Source of the DNA: Cohnella faecalis
GTDB lineage: Bacteria; Bacillota; Bacilli; Paenibacillales; Paenibacillaceae
DNA: 64,000 bases
NCBI RefSeq assembly: GCF_003570905.1
Contig: NZ_QXJM01000016.1
Location: 62,001 to 126,000, forward strand
Direction: 5' to 3'
Shown here: positions 1-8,799 of the stretch, one piece after another
Layout of the letters: each line of letters begins with the position of its first letter
Numbering within the stretch: the first letter of the stretch is position 1
The notes under the pieces: model-generated
Seen by the model: the letters and a program-made list of their open reading frames with translations, nothing else
Told to the model about the DNA's origin: nothing
Databases searched by the model: none
Translations under genes and position numbers: made by a program

Positions 1-552
1 ATCAACCCGATTGTCGGCAGAACGGAAGAGGAAGCAAGGAGCAAGCTGGACAGCTATTTGGCTGCGGCGAGCGCGGAAGGCTCGCTGTCGCTGCTGTCGG
101 CTTGGACGGGCATCGATTTTTCGACGTTCGGAGCGGATCAGCTGCTTGGCTTCATTAAGAAGGGCGAAGAGCGGAACGGCAGCAGCTATCTCGCCGATTT
201 TTTCAGCCGTAATCATACGGGAGCGGAATGGACGCGAGAGGAGCTGGCCAAATATTTCGCGTTCGGGGGCGCGGGCTCGCTGTTGGCGGGAACGCCGGAG
301 CAAATCGCCGACCGGCTGGAAGCTTTCGTCCGGGAGACGGGCGTCGACGGCTTCAATATTGCCTACGTTCTGCGCTATGACACATTCTCGGAATTCATCG
401 AGCTGGTCGTTCCCGAGCTTCAGCGACGGGGGCTCGTCCAGTCCGAATATGCGCCCGGAACGTTCCGCGACAAGCTGTTCGGCAACGGCCCGCGCTTGCC
501 CGAGAGTCATCCCGGAAGACAAACCCGAACAGGAGCTGAAGCGACAACATGA
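1..552 (+). CDS. LLM-class flavin-dependent monooxygenase, C-terminal part
   Basis: The reading frame is already open at base 1 and ends at the TGA at 550-552, so only the last ~183 residues are present. The protein is clearly paralogous to the intact 462-aa gene at 2275-3663: the stretches ALLS.W.GIDFS, AFGG, GVDGFN and VVPELQRRG..Q.EY.PGT.R.KLFG align in order. By family (NtaA/SnaA/DszA type bacterial luciferase-like monooxygenases) it would oxidise a small organic or organosulfur substrate with reduced flavin from a partner reductase; the substrate cannot be told. Its stop overlaps the next start (ATGA), so it is translationally coupled to the second paralog. Confidence 0.85.
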   Translation: MNPIVGRTEEEARSKLDSYLAAASAEGSLSLLSAWTGIDFSTFGADQLLGFIKKGEERNGSSYLADFFSRNHTGAEWTREELAKYFAFGGAGSLLAGTPEQIADRLEAFVRETGVDGFNIAYVLRYDTFSEFIELVVPELQRRGLVQSEYAPGTFRDKLFGNGPRLPESHPGRQTRTGAEATT

Positions 553-1936
553 GCAAAAAAAGAATTTATTTGAACGCGATTACGATCAGCGGACCGACGG
601 CTTCGCCCGGTCTATGGGCGCATCCCGAGGATCGGGGGCACGAATATACGAGCTTGAAATATTGGACGGAGCTTGCCAGGACGTTGGAGCGCGGCAAGTT
701 CGACGCGATCTTCTTCGCGGACATGCTCGGCGTCTATGACGTCTATAAGAACAACAAGGATACGGCTATCCGCCAGGCGATTCAAGTGCCGCTGAACGAT
801 CCGAGCTACTTGATTCCGGCGATGGCGGCCGTTACGAAAAACCTCGGCTTCGCGGCGACCTTCTCGACGACGTACGAGCATCCTTACGCGCTGGCCCGAA
901 AGCTGTCGACGCTGGATCACCTGACGCGGGGACGCATCGGGTGGAATATCGTGACCTCGAATTTGGACAGCGCAGCCAAGAACTTCGGCTTGGAAGGTCA
1001 GATTGCGATCGACGAGCGATACGACCGAGGCGACGAATACATGGACGTCGCTTACAAGCTGTGGGAAGCGAGCTGGGAGCAGGACGCAGTCGTGCTGGAC
1101 CGCGACAACCGAGTTTATACGGATCCGAACAAAGTGCATGATATCGGGCATAAGGGGAAGTACTTCTCCGTGCCGGGCATTCACTTGAGCGAGCCTTCCC
1201 GCAGCGGACGCCGGTGCTGTTCCAGGCGGGCAATTCGACGCGAGGGCGGGAATTCGCGGCGAAGCACGCGGAGGCGGTGTTCCTGAACACGCCGACGGCG
1301 CAAGCGACGAAATTCATCATTCAGGATATCCGCGAGCGGGCGGAGCGCCAAGGGCGCGATCCGTCCAAGGTGCTGTTCTTCCCGAAGCTGACGCCGATCG
1401 TCGGGCGCACGCAAGCCGAAGCGGAGGCGCGGTTCGAGGATTTTCTGCGCTATTCCAGCACGGAAGGCATATTCGCGCTGCTCGGCGCTTGGTCCGGGAT
1501 CGACTTTGTGACGGCCGGGGACGACAAGCTGCTTGAATTCGTAGAGAAGCGGGACAATCGCGGCTTGATCGAGTCGCTTCGCCGTACGGATCCGAATAAG
1601 AAGTGGTCGGTGGACGAGTTGGCGAATTTTTTTGCATTCGGCACAAGCTCGCTGACGATAGGCTCTCCCGAACGGATCGCCGACGCGATGGAGGCATTCA
1701 TAGAAGAGACGGGGGCGGACGGCTTCAACATCGGGCACATTATTCAGCCGGGAACGGTCGAGAGCTTCGTCGATCTCGTCGTGCCGGAGCTGCAGAAGCG
1801 GGGCTTGACCCAGAAGGAATACGCGGAAGGCACTTACCGCAACAAGCTGTTCGGCGAAGGGCCGCACCTGCGGGAAGATCATCCGGGACAGCTTCATGCC
1901 CATACGAGCAAAAAGGAGGCGAACGCGCATGGCTGA
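549..1936 (+). pseudogene. LLM-class flavin-dependent monooxygenase, frameshifted
   Basis: Two adjacent frames make up one protein: 549-~1197 gives the N-terminal half (ending ...VPGIHLSEPS) and ~1200-1936 gives the rest (LFQAGNSTRGREFAAKHAE...). The paralog at 2275-3663 reads straight through the same place (GIHLSEPSPQRTPVLFQAGS), and aligning the DNA shows one base missing near 1196-1200. Restoring it gives 462 codons, the same length as the paralog. Family and role are as for its neighbours (NtaA/SnaA/DszA-like flavin monooxygenase). It starts in the ATGA overlap with the upstream gene and its stop overlaps the start of the YciI-like gene, so it belongs to a tight operon. Either a real pseudogene or a base-call deletion. 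Confidence 0.85.
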
Positions 1937-2228
1937 TTTTATCGTGGAATTGCCTGTGCTGGATGCGAGCAAAGCGGAGAAGCATCTAAAGGCGCACATC
2001 GAATTTCTGGATCGGCTGAGGGAGAGCGGCGTCGTGCTCGCTAACGGCCGATTCGCGGACGGCTCCGGCGGACTCGTTATCTATCGGGGGGAGTCCCGCG
2101 AGAGCGTTCAAGAGCTTGTCGAGCGCGATCCCTTCGTCGCGAACGGCGTAAGGAGCTACATCATCCGCGAATGGCTGGCAAAATGGGGAGCGGGACCGTC
2201 CGCCGCAAGAGACTTAAGCGGTCACTGA
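1929..2228 (+). CDS. YciI-like small protein
   Basis: A 99-aa protein beginning MADFIVELPVLDASKAEKHL. The ATG at 1929 is chosen because an AAGGAGG-type ribosome binding site lies at about 1913-1919; it overlaps the stop of the preceding monooxygenase by eight bases. The pattern (short N-terminal strand, a helix with HxxxLDRLRESG, then a strand with LANGRFADGSGG and the helix SRESVQELVERDPFV) matches the YciI/DGPF-type ferredoxin-like fold, members of which are small enzymes or accessory proteins often next to oxidoreductases. Its place inside the monooxygenase operon suggests a role in the same degradation pathway, but no specific reaction can be assigned. Confidence 0.75.
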   Translation: MADFIVELPVLDASKAEKHLKAHIEFLDRLRESGVVLANGRFADGSGGLVIYRGESRESVQELVERDPFVANGVRSYIIREWLAKWGAGPSAARDLSGH

Positions 2229-2274
2229 CGTACGGACCGGACTAAGCGAAGCGTACAAGGAGGATGCGAGGCGG

Positions 2275-3663
2275 ATGCCCAAGCGGATACGATTGAACTT
2301 CATCGAGAAAAACTGCCCGACCGTGGACAACATCGGCATGTGGCGTCATCCCGACAGCCGTCCGGAGCTGTACAAGGAATTGCACTATTGGACGGATCTC
2401 GCACAGTTGCTAGAAGAGGCGCGGTTCGACGCGATCTTTTTCGCGGACGCGCTCGGCCCTTTCAGCACTTACGGCAATAGCCGGGATACAGCGGTCCGGG
2501 AAGGGATGAGCTTGCCGATCAACGATCCGCTCTATCTCATTCCGGCAATGGCGGCCGTCACCGAGCATCTCGGCTTCGCCGTGACGAGCTCGATCACCTA
2601 CGATCATCCCTACGCCATGGCGCGCAAAATGTCGACGCTCGACCATCTGACCGGAGGACGGATCGGCTGGAATATCGTGACGTCGAACTTGAACAGCGCG
2701 GCGTTAAATTTCGGATGGCGGGAGCAGCTGGAGCATGACCGGCGTTACGATCGGGGCGACGAATTTCTTGAGGTGTGCTACAAGCTATGGGAACGAAGCT
2801 GGGAGGACGATGCGGTCGTTCGGGATCGGCAGCGGCGCGTCTACACCGACCCGTCCAAAGTTCACGATATCGGACACGAGGGCGAGTTCTTCAAGGTGCC
2901 GGGCATTCATCTGTCCGAGCCATCGCCCCAGCGGACGCCGGTGCTCTTCCAGGCCGGCTCCTCGCAGCGGGGAAGGCTGTTCGCCGCAAAGCACGCGGAA
3001 TGCGTCTTTTTGAACGCCATGACGCCGGAGGAAACGAAATACTTGGTAGACGATATCCGGTCGAAGGCGAAGGAAGCGGGGCGCGACCCGGCCGACATTC
3101 TGTTCTTCCCGAGGTTCGTGCCGGTCGTCGCCCCGACCGAAAGAGAAGCACGGGAAAAATTCGAGTCGTATTTGGAGCAAGTGAGCACGGAAGGGACGCT
3201 CGCGCTGCTCTCGTCCTGGTCGGGGATCGATTTCTCGGCGTTCGGCCGCGACGAGCTGCTCGCCTTCATCGAGCGCAAAGGGAACGGAAGCCAGTACATC
3301 GCCGACTACTTGAGCCGCGCTTCCGCCGAACGTCCTCTTACGGTGCCGGATCTGGCCAAGCTGTATGCGTTCGGCGGCATCGAGAACGTCGCGGTCGGCT
3401 CCGCGGAGCAAATCGCCGAGCGGATGATCGCGTTCGCGGACGCGACCGGCATCGACGGGTTCAACGTCGCTTACGCGATTCGTCCCGCAAGCGTTCGCGA
3501 CTTCGCCGATTTGGTCGTTCCCGAGCTGCAGCGGCTAGGCAGAGTTCAGTCGGAATACGAAGCGGGTTCGCTAAGAGGCAAGCTGTTCGGTCACGGGGAC
3601 AGACTGAAGCCCGGACATCCGGGGACAAGAACGGAGCTGAACGCGAACGCTCCGACGAGCTAA
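2275..3663 (+). CDS. LLM-class flavin-dependent monooxygenase
   Basis: Intact 462-aa member of the NtaA/SnaA/DszA group of luciferase-like flavin monooxygenases, which use FMNH2 from a separate reductase to oxidise compounds such as sulfones, nitrilotriacetate or other small molecules. Typical family stretches are seen: an N-terminal MWRHPDSRPELYKELHYWTD segment, LEEARFDAIFFADALG, DPLYLIPAMAAVTEHLGF, STLDHLTGGRIGWNIVTS and RYDRGDEFLEVCYKLWE. AAGGAGG ends about 10 bases before the ATG. It is the third of three close paralogs in one operon, so the set probably arose by tandem duplication; substrates may differ. Confidence 0.9.
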   Translation: MPKRIRLNFIEKNCPTVDNIGMWRHPDSRPELYKELHYWTDLAQLLEEARFDAIFFADALGPFSTYGNSRDTAVREGMSLPINDPLYLIPAMAAVTEHLGFAVTSSITYDHPYAMARKMSTLDHLTGGRIGWNIVTSNLNSAALNFGWREQLEHDRRYDRGDEFLEVCYKLWERSWEDDAVVRDRQRRVYTDPSKVHDIGHEGEFFKVPGIHLSEPSPQRTPVLFQAGSSQRGRLFAAKHAECVFLNAMTPEETKYLVDDIRSKAKEAGRDPADILFFPRFVPVVAPTEREAREKFESYLEQVSTEGTLALLSSWSGIDFSAFGRDELLAFIERKGNGSQYIADYLSRASAERPLTVPDLAKLYAFGGIENVAVGSAEQIAERMIAFADATGIDGFNVAYAIRPASVRDFADLVVPELQRLGRVQSEYEAGSLRGKLFGHGDRLKPGHPGTRTELNANAPTS

Positions 3664-3664
3664 T

Positions 3665-3723
3665 CCGGCCTTCGAGGCCGCTTTTCGGGAATGCGGAGTT
3701 CCCGTAAACGCGGCCTTTCGAAG
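3665..3723 (+). terminator. Hairpin after monooxygenase operon
   Basis: Immediately after the stop codon the DNA can fold into GGCC-TTCGA-GGCC followed by CTTTTC, or into a larger stem pairing GAGGCCGC near 3672 with GCGGCC near 3710 around an inner CGGGAA/TTCCCG stem. A short T-run follows the first stem. Likely intrinsic terminator. Confidence 0.5.
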
Positions 3724-3774
3724 AGCCGATTTCCTCTGCAAGAAAAATCCAATTAAAAAAATACGAAAAACAGC

Positions 3775-3803
3775 TTGCATTCTTTCGCCGAACTTGATAA
3801 TAT
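3775..3803 (+). promoter_or_regulatory. Predicted sigma-A promoter of the tRNA cluster
   Basis: TTGCAT at 3775-3780, a 17-base spacer and TAATAT at 3798-3803, about 60 bases before the first tRNA. The region is AT-rich compared with its surroundings. Confidence 0.7.
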
Positions 3804-3862
3804 AAAAAAGTCGCTTTTGAGACACGGCGCTCACGAGGCTGACGAGGACAAGTAAGACACAT

Positions 3863-3937
3863 GCGGAAATAGCTCAGTGGTAGAGCATCTCGTTGCCAAC
3901 GAGAAGGTCGCGGGTTCGAGCCCCGTTTTCCGCTCCA
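3863..3937 (+). tRNA. tRNA-Gly (GCC)
   Basis: Full cloverleaf can be drawn: acceptor GCGGAAA/TTTCCGC, D-arm with AGCTCAGTGGTAGAGC, anticodon stem TCTCG/CGAGA around loop TTGCCAA (anticodon GCC), T-arm with GGTTCGAGCC, and an encoded CCA end at 3935-3937. Confidence 0.95.
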
Positions 3938-3940
3938 TAT

Positions 3941-4017
3941 GCGCCCTTAGCTCAGCTGGATAGAGCGTTTGACTACGAATCAAAAGGCCGGGAGTTCGAA
4001 TCTCTCAGGGCGCGCCA
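3941..4017 (+). tRNA. tRNA-Arg (ACG)
   Basis: Acceptor GCGCCCT/AGGGCGC, D-arm AGCTCAGCTGGATAGAGC, anticodon stem TTTGA/TCAAA around loop CTACGAA (anticodon ACG, normally edited to ICG), T-loop GTTCGAAT, encoded CCA. Three bases separate it from the preceding tRNA. Confidence 0.95.
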
Positions 4018-4037
4018 TTAGTGCAACATATCATTGT

Positions 4038-4114
4038 CGGGACGTAGCTCAGCTTGGTAGAGCACCTGGTTTGGGACCAGGGGGTCGCATGTTCGAATCG
4101 TGTCGTCCCGACCA
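4038..4114 (+). tRNA. tRNA-Pro (UGG)
   Basis: Acceptor CGGGACG/CGTCCCG, anticodon stem CCTGG/CCAGG around loop TTTGGGA (anticodon TGG), T-loop GTTCGAAT, encoded CCA. Confidence 0.95.
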
Positions 4115-4121
4115 TCTTTTC

Positions 4122-4195
4122 GCGGGTGTAGTTCAATGGTAGAACTTTAGCCTTCCAAGCTAATAGCGTGGGTTCGATTCCCATCACCCGCTCCA
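4122..4195 (+). tRNA. tRNA-Gly (UCC)
   Basis: Acceptor GCGGGTG/CACCCGC, D-arm AGTTCAATGGTAGAAC, anticodon stem TTAGC/GCTAA around loop CTTCCAA (anticodon TCC), T-loop GTTCGATT, encoded CCA. Together with the GCC gene it covers all glycine codons. Confidence 0.95.
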
Positions 4196-4210
4196 CTATT
4201 TACAATCGAG

Positions 4211-4238
4211 ACTCCTTGCAGCCGCAAGGAGTTTTTTG
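4211..4238 (+). terminator. Terminator of the tRNA cluster
   Basis: Perfect 9-bp stem ACTCCTTGC / GCAAGGAGT with a 4-base loop, followed by a run of six T. It ends the tRNA operon just before the next gene. Confidence 0.9.
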
Positions 4239-4269
4239 TTTGTCTCAGCTCAGTATACGGAGGATGAAG

Positions 4270-5727
4270 ATGAATTTCGGAAAGATTGCCAGCCCCATCG
4301 CTTCTCGCTTGCTCGTTATTGCCGGATTTGTTTTTTTCTCGATTGCCTTTGTTTGCGCCTTTGTCCATTCGCTTACCGTATTCGATTCCTTCTCGAGCGC
4401 TTCGGGAGCTTTCCTTGCGGCGGTTATCGCCCTGTTGGCGGTCTCCGCTTTGGCGATGAACCGAAGGGTGGGAAAAAAGGCATTCATTATTATTGTACCG
4501 GGAGTTGCTTTGGCTTTAAGGCTCATCTGGGCGCTTCTCGTCGATACGCCTCCTTCGTCCGACTTTTTGTTCATGCACAATGCGGCATTGGCCGCGGCGA
4601 AGGGAGACTTCTCGTTCGCGTCGTCGGATTATTACACCAGTTGGGCATACCAATTGGGCTTTACTATGTATGAAGCGCTCATCGTCAAGCTGTTCGGCAC
4701 TCCGATTATCTTTCTTAAGGTCATTAACGTTCTATGGAGCACGGGTACGGTTGCGCTTGTTTATTGGACGGCCGGAAAAGCGTTCAACGAGTTTTGCGGC
4801 CGCGCCGCAGCGATAGCGTATGCGTTCTACATACCGAATATCGTCATGTGCTCGGTATTGACGAACCAGCATGTCTCGATGTTCTTTTTCATGCTTGGCT
4901 GCGCTTTGCTCGTTCACAGAGGGCTGACGGGAAAATATAGCTGGCTCCTTATCGGCTTGTCGTTCGCAATCGGCCATATCATGAGACCGATCGGGGGAGT
5001 CTATATAGCGGCATTGCTCGTGTTCGTTACGGTGTTTCGGGCTTTTCCGTGGTCTCTTAAACGCTCGGGACCGCTGCTTGCGAAGACAGCCGGCATCGTA
5101 GTCGTTTTCTATCTTCTCCAGGCGACGGTCAGCCAATCGTTCATCCAGACGGGGGTGACGGCTTACCCTCTTGCCAATCGCGAGCCTTATTGGAAGTTCG
5201 TGGTTGGCTTGAATACGGAGTCGGGCGGCGTGTGGAACGCGGCGGACGGCAAGCATATGCGGCAATTCAAGCTGGGCGAGGAGCGCAACCGGGAGGAACG
5301 GAGAGTCGTGATCGAAAGGCTGTCGAACGTCGACGCGCTGCCTTCGCTATTCGCCCGCAAGTTCGTTTCCTTCTGGGGCGGCCCGGATTCCTCGGCTTTT
5401 TGGAGCATGGAAAAGCTGAATATGCCGAAGCAAACGGAGCGGGTGAACAAGCTGGAGAGAGCCGTATACGCAGCCATGTGCTTTTTTGGAGCAATCGGCC
5501 TGCTTGCCCTCGTTCGCGATCGGCAATATGAGTGGCATCGGCTGTTCCTCATTCTGCTCTTCGGCTATGCCGCGATCCATCTGTTCATCGAGATTCAGGG
5601 ACGTTATCGGCTGGATATGATACCGATACTGGTTCTCTTGCAAAGCTACGGCGTATATGCCGCTTATTCGAGGATAACGCTATGGCTGTCTCCGCGCGCG
5701 GATCGGGATCAAGGGGTTCCGATGTAA
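4270..5727 (+). CDS. GT-C-type membrane glycosyltransferase (GT39/ArnT-like)
   Basis: A 485-aa polytopic membrane protein. The ATG at 4270 is preferred because GGAGG (4259-4263) lies six bases upstream; a longer frame would run back through the tRNA terminator. N-terminal hydrophobic helices are followed by an extracytoplasmic DTPPSSD motif, an acidic first-loop pattern seen in GT-C enzymes of the PMT/ArnT group, then WxYQLGFTMYEALIVKLFG, many more membrane helices and a C-terminal IEIQGRYRLDMIPIL segment typical of these proteins. Such enzymes move sugars from polyprenyl-phosphate carriers onto lipid, protein or wall acceptors outside the membrane. The substrate is unknown. Confidence 0.7.
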   Translation: MNFGKIASPIASRLLVIAGFVFFSIAFVCAFVHSLTVFDSFSSASGAFLAAVIALLAVSALAMNRRVGKKAFIIIVPGVALALRLIWALLVDTPPSSDFLFMHNAALAAAKGDFSFASSDYYTSWAYQLGFTMYEALIVKLFGTPIIFLKVINVLWSTGTVALVYWTAGKAFNEFCGRAAAIAYAFYIPNIVMCSVLTNQHVSMFFFMLGCALLVHRGLTGKYSWLLIGLSFAIGHIMRPIGGVYIAALLVFVTVFRAFPWSLKRSGPLLAKTAGIVVVFYLLQATVSQSFIQTGVTAYPLANREPYWKFVVGLNTESGGVWNAADGKHMRQFKLGEERNREERRVVIERLSNVDALPSLFARKFVSFWGGPDSSAFWSMEKLNMPKQTERVNKLERAVYAAMCFFGAIGLLALVRDRQYEWHRLFLILLFGYAAIHLFIEIQGRYRLDMIPILVLLQSYGVYAAYSRITLWLSPRADRDQGVPM

Positions 5728-5841
5728 AACGACAAGGCGCCGCTGGGGGCGGGCGACAAATTTGTTCTCAAAAGATTTTTTCCTGACGTTGCCTATTTAC
5801 CCATTGACTTTCTGCGGCAATGCTTTGCCGAATGAAAGAAA

Positions 5842-5870
5842 TTGAAGCTTTTCATTCTCATTTGTAGTAT
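5842..5870 (+). promoter_or_regulatory. Predicted sigma-A promoter of ppc
   Basis: TTGAAG at 5842-5847, a 17-base spacer and TAGTAT at 5865-5870, 42 bases before the chosen ppc start. The rest of 5728-5912 shows nothing else. Confidence 0.55.
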
Positions 5871-5912
5871 CATAACAGGAAGAGTTTTTTGATTTCGTCT
5901 GGGGTGAAATTG

Positions 5913-8711
5913 ATGACAGAATTGGCAACGGCAACTGCCGGACGTTCCTCGTCCAATCATTTGTTGCGCCGCGACGTGCGTTTTCTCGGGAACATCCTCG
6001 GGGAAGTGCTGGTGCATCAAGGTGGACGCGAACTGTTGGATCAAGTAGAAAAAATACGCGAGATGAGCAAGGCGCTGCGGGCGGAATTTCTTCCCGAGCT
6101 GTATGCGGAATTCGTCAAGAACGTCAAATCGATGGAGCCGGAAATCCGGCACCGGGTTATTCGCGCGTTCGCTATTTATTTTCAACTCGTCAATATCGCC
6201 GAGCAGAACCATCGGATCAGACGCAAGCGGGATTACGAGCGTTCGGCCGGAGAAGCGGTGCAGCCGGGATCGATCGAGAACGTCGTTCAGTCGCTGAAGG
6301 AAAAGAACGTTCCGCTTGAGGAACTGCGCGGAATGATCGGCGACATCTCTCTGGAGCTCGTCATGACGGCGCATCCTACGGAAGCGACAAGACGCGCCGT
6401 GCTGGACATCCACAAGCGGATAGCCGACGAGATGATGGAGCTGGACAACCCGACGCTGACGTATCGGGAGCGCGAGAAGCTTCGCGACAAGCTTCTGAAC
6501 GAAGTGCTCACGCTATGGCAGACGGATGAGCTTCGCGACCGCAAGCCTACGGTTATCGACGAAGTGCGCAACGGCATGTACTTTTTCCATGAGACGTTGT
6601 TCGAAGTTCTTCCCGAGGTTTATGAAGAATTGGAACGGTGCCTTACGAAGCATTATCCGGAGGAAGCGTGGCACGTTCCGACGTATTTGCGCTTCGGCTC
6701 GTGGATCGGCGGAGACCGCGACGGCAACCCGTCCGTAACCGCGGCGATTACCTGGCAGACGCTTACGATGCAACGGAATCTGGTCATCTACAAATACGAG
6801 CAGAACATTCGGTCGCTGATGCGCCAGATGAGCTTCAGCACGTCTATCGCCGACATTTCGCCGGAATTGACGGAGTCCATCAAGCTGGATCGGGAGAACA
6901 TCGAGCTGCGCATCGTCGATCCGTGGACGAACGAGAAGGAACCGTACCGGATCAAGATGACCTATATGCTTCAGAAGCTCTCGAATATGCGCGAGGAAGA
7001 ATTCAAGGGCACGAAGCAGCGTTACCATGAAGTGTCCGAATTGCTGGCAGACCTCGGCGTCATCGACCGCAGTCTTCGCCATCATTATGCGGACTATGTG
7101 GCCGACACGCTGTTGAAGAAGCTGATTCGTCAAGTGGAGCTGTTCGGCTTCCATCTGGCGGCGCTCGACGTTCGCCAGCATAGCAAAGAGCATGAGAACG
7201 CGATGACCGAGGTGCTGGCCAAAGCGGGAGTGATCGAGAACTATTCCGATCTGACCGAGGAAGCGAAGCTTGAGCTGCTGCATCACCTTCTCAGCGACGT
7301 TCGTCCTCTTCTGTACGAAACCGCCGAGCTGACCGATACCACCAAAGAGTGCCTTGACGTCTACAAGACGATCTATCGCGCCCAGAAGGAGTTCGGACAG
7401 GGCTGCATCACGAGCTATCTGATCAGCATGACGCAGAGCGCGAGCGATTTCCTTGAAGTTCTCGTGTTCGCGAAGGAAGCGGGCTTGTTCCGCCGTTCCG
7501 ACAACGGCGCGTACTTCAGCACGCTGCAGGCGGTTCCGTTGTTCGAGACGATCGACGACCTTCATGCGGCGCCGGGCATCATGAAGACGCTGTTCGAGCT
7601 TCCGATCTATCGCGAATGCTTGTCCGCGATGGGCAATATGCACGAAATCATGCTCGGTTATTCCGACAGCAACAAAGACGGCGGGATGGTTACGGCGAAC
7701 TGGGAGCTGCGATTGGCGCTCAAGGAGCTGACGGAGACCGCTAACGAATACAACGTGAAGCTGAAGTTTTTCCACGGCCGCGGAGGCGCATTGGGCCGCG
7801 GAGGAATGCCGCTGAACCGCAGCATCATGGCTCAGCCGCCGAACACGGTCGGAGCGGGCATCAAGATTACGGAGCAGGGCGAAGTGCTGTCCTCCCGTTA
7901 CTCCCTCAAGGGGATCGCTTACCGCAGCTTGGAGCAGGCGACGGGCGCTCTCGTGAATGCCGCCTATCTGGCCCGCCATCCTTCCGAAGAGAACGGCTCG
8001 GAAGCTCGCTGGGAAGAAATTATGACGGTCATTTCCGAGACGGCTCAGACCAAGTATCAGGATTTGATTTTCCGGGATCCCGACTTCATGACGTTCTTCA
8101 AGGAATCGACGCCGTTGCCGGAAGTCGGAGAGCTGAACATCGGCTCCCGTCCATCGAAGCGAAAAAACAGCGAGCGGTTCGAGGATCTGCGAGCCATTCC
8201 ATGGGTGTTCTCGTGGACGCAGAGCCGTTATCTGCTGCCAGCTTGGTACGCGGCCGGCACGGCGTTCCACGGCTACGTCGCGGGCGATAAGGAGCGTCTC
8301 GAGACGCTTCGGACGATGTACAAGGAGTATTCGTTCTTCAGCTCCCTCATCGACAATCTGCAGATGGCGCTGGCCAAAGCCGATCTTCTGATCGCACGGG
8401 AATATTCGGAGATGATCAAGGACGATACGATTCGGACGCGCATCTTCACGCAGATCGAAGAGGAGTATGCGCGGACGAAGGAAATGATTCTTGCCATTAC
8501 CGGGCAGGAAGAAATTCTCGATAACGTTCCGGTCATTCAGGAATCGATTCGACTTCGCAACCCTTACGTCGATCCGCTGAGCTATATGCAAGTTCAGCTT
8601 CTTACCGAGCTGCGTCAATTGCGCGCAGACGATCAGGACGACGCCGTCATTCTGAGGGAAGTGCTTCTGACCATTAACGGAATCGCAGCCGGTCTCCGGA
8701 ATACCGGTTGA
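5913..8711 (+). CDS. ppc: Phosphoenolpyruvate carboxylase
   Basis: A 932-aa cytoplasmic enzyme that carboxylates PEP with bicarbonate to oxaloacetate, refilling the TCA cycle. Signature motifs are visible: VMTAHPTEATRR with the catalytic His near residue 155, FGSWIGGDRDGNP, LGYSDSNKDGG, the glycine-rich loop FHGRGGALGRGG, and the C-terminal end ITINGIAAGLRNTG typical of bacterial enzymes. The ATG at 5913 (MTELATATA) is taken as start; a TTG further upstream is possible but has no better ribosome binding site. It has its own promoter and is followed by a strong hairpin, so it is probably monocistronic. Confidence 0.97.
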   Translation: MTELATATAGRSSSNHLLRRDVRFLGNILGEVLVHQGGRELLDQVEKIREMSKALRAEFLPELYAEFVKNVKSMEPEIRHRVIRAFAIYFQLVNIAEQNHRIRRKRDYERSAGEAVQPGSIENVVQSLKEKNVPLEELRGMIGDISLELVMTAHPTEATRRAVLDIHKRIADEMMELDNPTLTYREREKLRDKLLNEVLTLWQTDELRDRKPTVIDEVRNGMYFFHETLFEVLPEVYEELERCLTKHYPEEAWHVPTYLRFGSWIGGDRDGNPSVTAAITWQTLTMQRNLVIYKYEQNIRSLMRQMSFSTSIADISPELTESIKLDRENIELRIVDPWTNEKEPYRIKMTYMLQKLSNMREEEFKGTKQRYHEVSELLADLGVIDRSLRHHYADYVADTLLKKLIRQVELFGFHLAALDVRQHSKEHENAMTEVLAKAGVIENYSDLTEEAKLELLHHLLSDVRPLLYETAELTDTTKECLDVYKTIYRAQKEFGQGCITSYLISMTQSASDFLEVLVFAKEAGLFRRSDNGAYFSTLQAVPLFETIDDLHAAPGIMKTLFELPIYRECLSAMGNMHEIMLGYSDSNKDGGMVTANWELRLALKELTETANEYNVKLKFFHGRGGALGRGGMPLNRSIMAQPPNTVGAGIKITEQGEVLSSRYSLKGIAYRSLEQATGALVNAAYLARHPSEENGSEARWEEIMTVISETAQTKYQDLIFRDPDFMTFFKESTPLPEVGELNIGSRPSKRKNSERFEDLRAIPWVFSWTQSRYLLPAWYAAGTAFHGYVAGDKERLETLRTMYKEYSFFSSLIDNLQMALAKADLLIAREYSEMIKDDTIRTRIFTQIEEEYARTKEMILAITGQEEILDNVPVIQESIRLRNPYVDPLSYMQVQLLTELRQLRADDQDDAVILREVLLTINGIAAGLRNTG

Positions 8712-8736
8712 TCCGCCGGCCAACCTATACCATTCA

Positions 8737-8771
8737 CGAGGCCCGGGCTTAAGTCCCGGGCCTCGTTGTTG
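8737..8771 (+). terminator. Terminator after ppc
   Basis: 11-bp GC-rich stem CGAGGCCCGGG / CCCGGGCCTCG with a short loop, followed by TTGTTG. The T-tract is imperfect but the stem is very stable. Confidence 0.7.
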
Positions 8772-8799
8772 CGTCTACAAGAAAGCGGGTTCGGCATCC

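Noticed and set aside
4168..4269. Upstream extension of the glycosyltransferase gene
   Set aside because: It would run through the last tRNA and its terminator; the ATG at 4270 has a proper ribosome binding site.
6513..8723. 736-aa minus-strand frame opposite ppc
   Set aside because: It is an antisense shadow caused by GC-rich codon use; ppc on the plus strand has every catalytic motif.
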